Source: Malus domestica
Taxonomy: Eukaryota > Streptophyta > Magnoliopsida > Rosales > Rosaceae
DNA: 64,000 bases
Assembly: GCF_042453785.1 (NCBI RefSeq)
Contig: NC_091669.1
Coordinates: 11,544,501-11,608,500, forward strand
Direction: 5' to 3'
In this document: positions 61,234-64,000 of the stretch, in pieces
Position numbering within the stretch: position 1 is the first letter of the stretch
Layout of the letters: every line of letters begins with the position of its first letter
The notes under the pieces: model-generated
What the model was told of the DNA's origin: nothing
Databases searched by the model: none
The model's input: the letters and a program-made list of their open reading frames with translations, nothing else
Program-made: the position numbers and the translations under genes

Positions 61234-63271
61234 AATATATAATATAGCATGATTTATAGTTGAGCTGTCACATTATTATTGATCCATGCATGATGCAAAC
61301 AGATAAAACATTAGTGGATTGAAACACGTGGACACCTTTCTTTCCATCTCTCCCATTGTGTGGTCAATTGCTTGTCCATAATTTGGTTTGGCCAGTTGCC
61401 AGTTGGGACCTAATTGGATAAACAATTTTTCTCTCTTTGTATTTAAGGATTAAGTTTTGTAATTAGAATAGCTAGTTATATATTTAGGGGAATTTTCTTA
61501 TTGAAATGACTTCCCATACTATTTTTTCCTTGTATACCTCCTTATTTTTTACTTGAGGGACGACCAACCTACTTTGGTTTGTTTGGGTCCATTGGTTTTT
61601 GGGTTCATCTTTTGTATCTTCCCTGGGCATTTGACCCGATTTATTCCCTTGACGTTCTTTGACCAGTCCAACTACGACTTTCGTATCACTATTTACTATT
61701 TCGCTCGTCATTTTATAATTGACTATCATTTATCAAATTCATTTGGTGCCCTTCCCATATTCTAGAGTTTAACATGATTTTTTCTAAAGTATCGAATTGA
61801 TACGAAATTCTTGATTAATAATAAGATAAGAAATTTTTGGAGGAACTTTATAGAATCGATTTATTGCATCGGTTATTAAAATAGTTTTCTTCAAAATGTA
61901 ATATAATCAAGAGAATTGTTATTAGCATTCTAAAAATGTAATTCTACACTCTTCACAAGTGTATTTTTTTTCTAATTATAGAAAGTTTAGAATGCAAAAT
62001 GAAATGTTTGGTGTGACAATAACAATTTCAATTCGATACTTTTTGTTTTTTTTTTTTTTTAAACTTTTTATTTTGTTATCTTATCTCCTTCATTTCTTGT
62101 TTAAGTTGTAATTCAATCAAAGAATAGAAGGATAATATGGTTAGCAGATAGAGTAGCTCAAGTTGTTCAATTGTTCGTCAACTACGAAAACATAAATAGC
62201 AGCTCGAACACCATCTCAAATTGTCAAACGTTTCCAGTCTAACCTAATTCAACTGCAAAAATAAAACGTGTGAGAACCTTGTGTCGACCAATGTGCATGC
62301 GTACCATCTGTTTTCTTTAGATCTTCGTCCCCAAGATTAATGATTACTATGATAAGCCCTCTGCAATTTTATGACTGTTGCGTTTATAATCTCATTCATT
62401 GCAAGCACAGAACATTCCTCAATACCAATGCAGACAGGAAAACTTAAATCTTAAGAAAAAGTCAAATAAATCCGCCCTTGTATTTTATTTAGAGTAATGT
62501 TATTTATACCATATTTTTATATTACATTTTTATACAATTTTAGGTGGTATCTGATGTAGACAACCATATCATTTGAAAAATTTGCAAAACTCAAGGAAAT
62601 GAAGGAGAAAGACTCCTCATATACCATAATCATCATTTAATTAACTAGTTTTTCTTAATTATTAGTTTATTAAATAATGAACTAAATTTAAAAATCTGAT
62701 TAATTCAAATGATATGGATGTCCACATCAAATGTCACCTAAGTTGGTATGAAAATATGATACAAAAACATGGTATGAATAACGTACATTAATCAAGTGCA
62801 TGGCCATGTAAAACAAAATGAATTGTGGTACTCTGCATGAATTGTATTAATTTGCGTCTATTTTAAGAAATATATCTCTACGTGATAATAGAGATAGAAT
62901 CAGCCAATACAGGTAGGTCTCATTTTTATTAGAGATAAGATTTACAAAATGTAAACTCTCTAACATTTCTCTTTACCATTACTTCGATACATGATTATAT
63001 TAGTTAATTTCACATAATCCTTACTCGAGAAAAGGACGTGAAAGATAGGAATATGTATATCATTAGGTTAAAACAACAGTAATAAGAAAAGAAGAAATTG
63101 AATTCAAATAAAGAAATAACAATCTGCCAGTACTAGTGGTATCTAGCAAAAAATTACCATATACAACATCAAAGAAAATGGTTTCCTAACCACCTTAACA
63201 AAGAAGAAACTAAATAAATATAATCAAATCCGTCCATTAATTTTTACAAAAAAAAATTAATTATATGAAAA
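61234..63271. other. Intergenic, 3' side of the GPAT gene
   Basis: AT-rich DNA with no supported gene; open frames near 61484-61765 overlap on both strands and match nothing I know. A palindromic pattern around 62510-62780 (TATCATATTTT/ATGTCCACATCA versus GATGTAGACAACCATATCATT) may be another old MITE. Confidence 0.35.
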
Positions 63272-64000
63272 TTAAGGCTTCTTTCTCTTATTAACAGGGA
63301 CAATTCCTTCATTCCCAGCCAGCATCAAATACTTATCCCTCCTTGTAAGAGAGGTGCACTCAAAACCCAAAGCATCAGCCAATTTCCTCTGGATGTAATT
63401 AGCCACTTCATTGCTAGACTTCCCCCCAGCACAAGTAAGCTCTTTTGGGAGCTTCCCAAGAACCTCAACGTAATATGCAGGCCTAGGGTTCATCAGGAAG
63501 AAAATTGGGTCCAAGCATTTTAATCCACTGGCTGTTGTGCCATAAAACATGCTCACATTTGTGTTGATAGCCACTGGCACAATCTCATCAGCCAGTTCTG
63601 CAAAGAGTGAGCTGAATCTAAGCAAATATGGCTCTCGACACGTTGTTCCTTCAGGGCAAACGACCAAATCTCCTTCACTAAGTAGCCTCTCCATGGTTTC
63701 ACCGTCTTGTTTTCGGTCTCTGGTTAACCGGACGGTCTTGATCGGCGCTAAGATTTCGGACATTTTGCTCAGGCTGTATGTGACAGCAGTTAAAGGCTTG
63801 CGTAAGGCTGTACTGAGGAAAACTGGGTCCAGTAGGGTTCTGTGCGTGCAAACATAGAGGACTCCCGTTTTTTGTGGATTTGAAGAAGTGGAGTTTATGC
63901 ATCCTTTGACTGAGAGATTGACACCTGTCCAGCAGGCCAAAAATAGGGCAATTTCGTAGGGGAGGATGATGCCAACTGAGATCCTGAATATGGCTAGGAT
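63272..64000 (-). CDS. Glycerol-3-phosphate acyltransferase, GPAT2/3-like (5' part outside window)
   Basis: A membrane-bound acyltransferase that transfers an acyl group from acyl-CoA to glycerol-3-phosphate. The visible 242 residues are the C-terminal half and the frame is open to the window edge; no ATG is present in this part. Upstream residues [20 protein letters not shown] form a membrane segment. Acyltransferase motifs are present: block I as HRTLLDP (H-x4-D), block II as TVRLTRDR, block III as [20 protein letters not shown] and block IV near [15 protein letters not shown]. The ending, with KGGKSS-type word [15 protein letters not shown] and [20 protein letters not shown], is closest to GPAT2/GPAT3 rather than the cutin/suberin GPAT4-8. 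A lysine-rich tail would fit ER retention. The N-terminal HAD-like phosphatase part cannot be judged here. Confidence 0.92.
   Translation of the reverse strand: MLAIFRISVGIILPYEIALFLACWTGVNLSVKGCINSTSSNPQKTGVLYVCTHRTLLDPVFLSTALRKPLTAVTYSLSKMSEILAPIKTVRLTRDRKQDGETMERLLSEGDLVVCPEGTTCREPYLLRFSSLFAELADEIVPVAINTNVSMFYGTTASGLKCLDPIFFLMNPRPAYYVEVLGKLPKELTCAGGKSSNEVANYIQRKLADALGFECTSLTRRDKYLMLAGNEGIVPVNKRKKP

Noticed and set aside
63549..63857. 102-residue plus-strand frame
   Set aside because: It is antisense to the acyltransferase motifs and has no family of its own.

Overview
The window is plant nuclear DNA from a dicot, most likely a woody rosid such as an apple or pear relative. That placement is an inference from the repeat families and protein flavour; no marker sequence proves it. 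Genes have GT/AG introns, codons are mixed, and intergenic DNA is AT-rich and packed with transposon debris. Nothing is bacterial: there are no operons and no CRISPR.

Six genes look intact and a seventh runs off the right edge. They are a group IIc WRKY factor (2.9-5.2 kb, minus), a two-pore K+ channel (34.0-35.5 kb, minus), a GBF-interacting-protein-1-like gene with ten coding exons (41.5-47.5 kb, plus), an intronless AHL16/TEK-type AT-hook protein (48.1-48.9 kb, plus), a PLS/E-class PPR protein (49.2-50.8 kb, minus), an X8-domain GPI-anchored plasmodesmal-type protein (54.0-56.9 kb, plus) and a GPAT2/3-like glycerol-3-phosphate acyltransferase (63.3 to beyond 64.0 kb, minus). Broken genes are a coiled-coil gene at 30.1-31.9 kb with several frameshifts, a two-exon fragment at 39.1-40.0 kb next to a MITE, and remnants at 58.7 and 60.6-60.9 kb.

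Layout: 1-930 is repeat-derived; 0.9-10.5 kb holds WRKY and small MITEs; 10.6-16.8 kb is a decayed Ty3/gypsy element with a nested hAT element; 18.84-19.17 kb is a 5'-truncated LINE with target duplications; 20.37-25.53 kb is a full-length non-autonomous CACTA element with a 3-bp TSD and arrays of GCGCGACG hairpins; 26-30 kb is MITEs and gene-poor DNA; 41.5-50.8 kb is the gene-dense core; 52.1-61.2 kb is MITE-rich, with four related foldback elements around and inside the X8 gene, a PIF/Harbinger-type MITE 9 bp past its stop codon, and a complete TRIM retroelement.

I found no multi-gene pathway or new defence-like system. The genes are unrelated single-copy loci. The most notable observations are structural: the CACTA element, the local burst of foldback MITEs, and tandem duplications across a splice acceptor and within a 5' leader.
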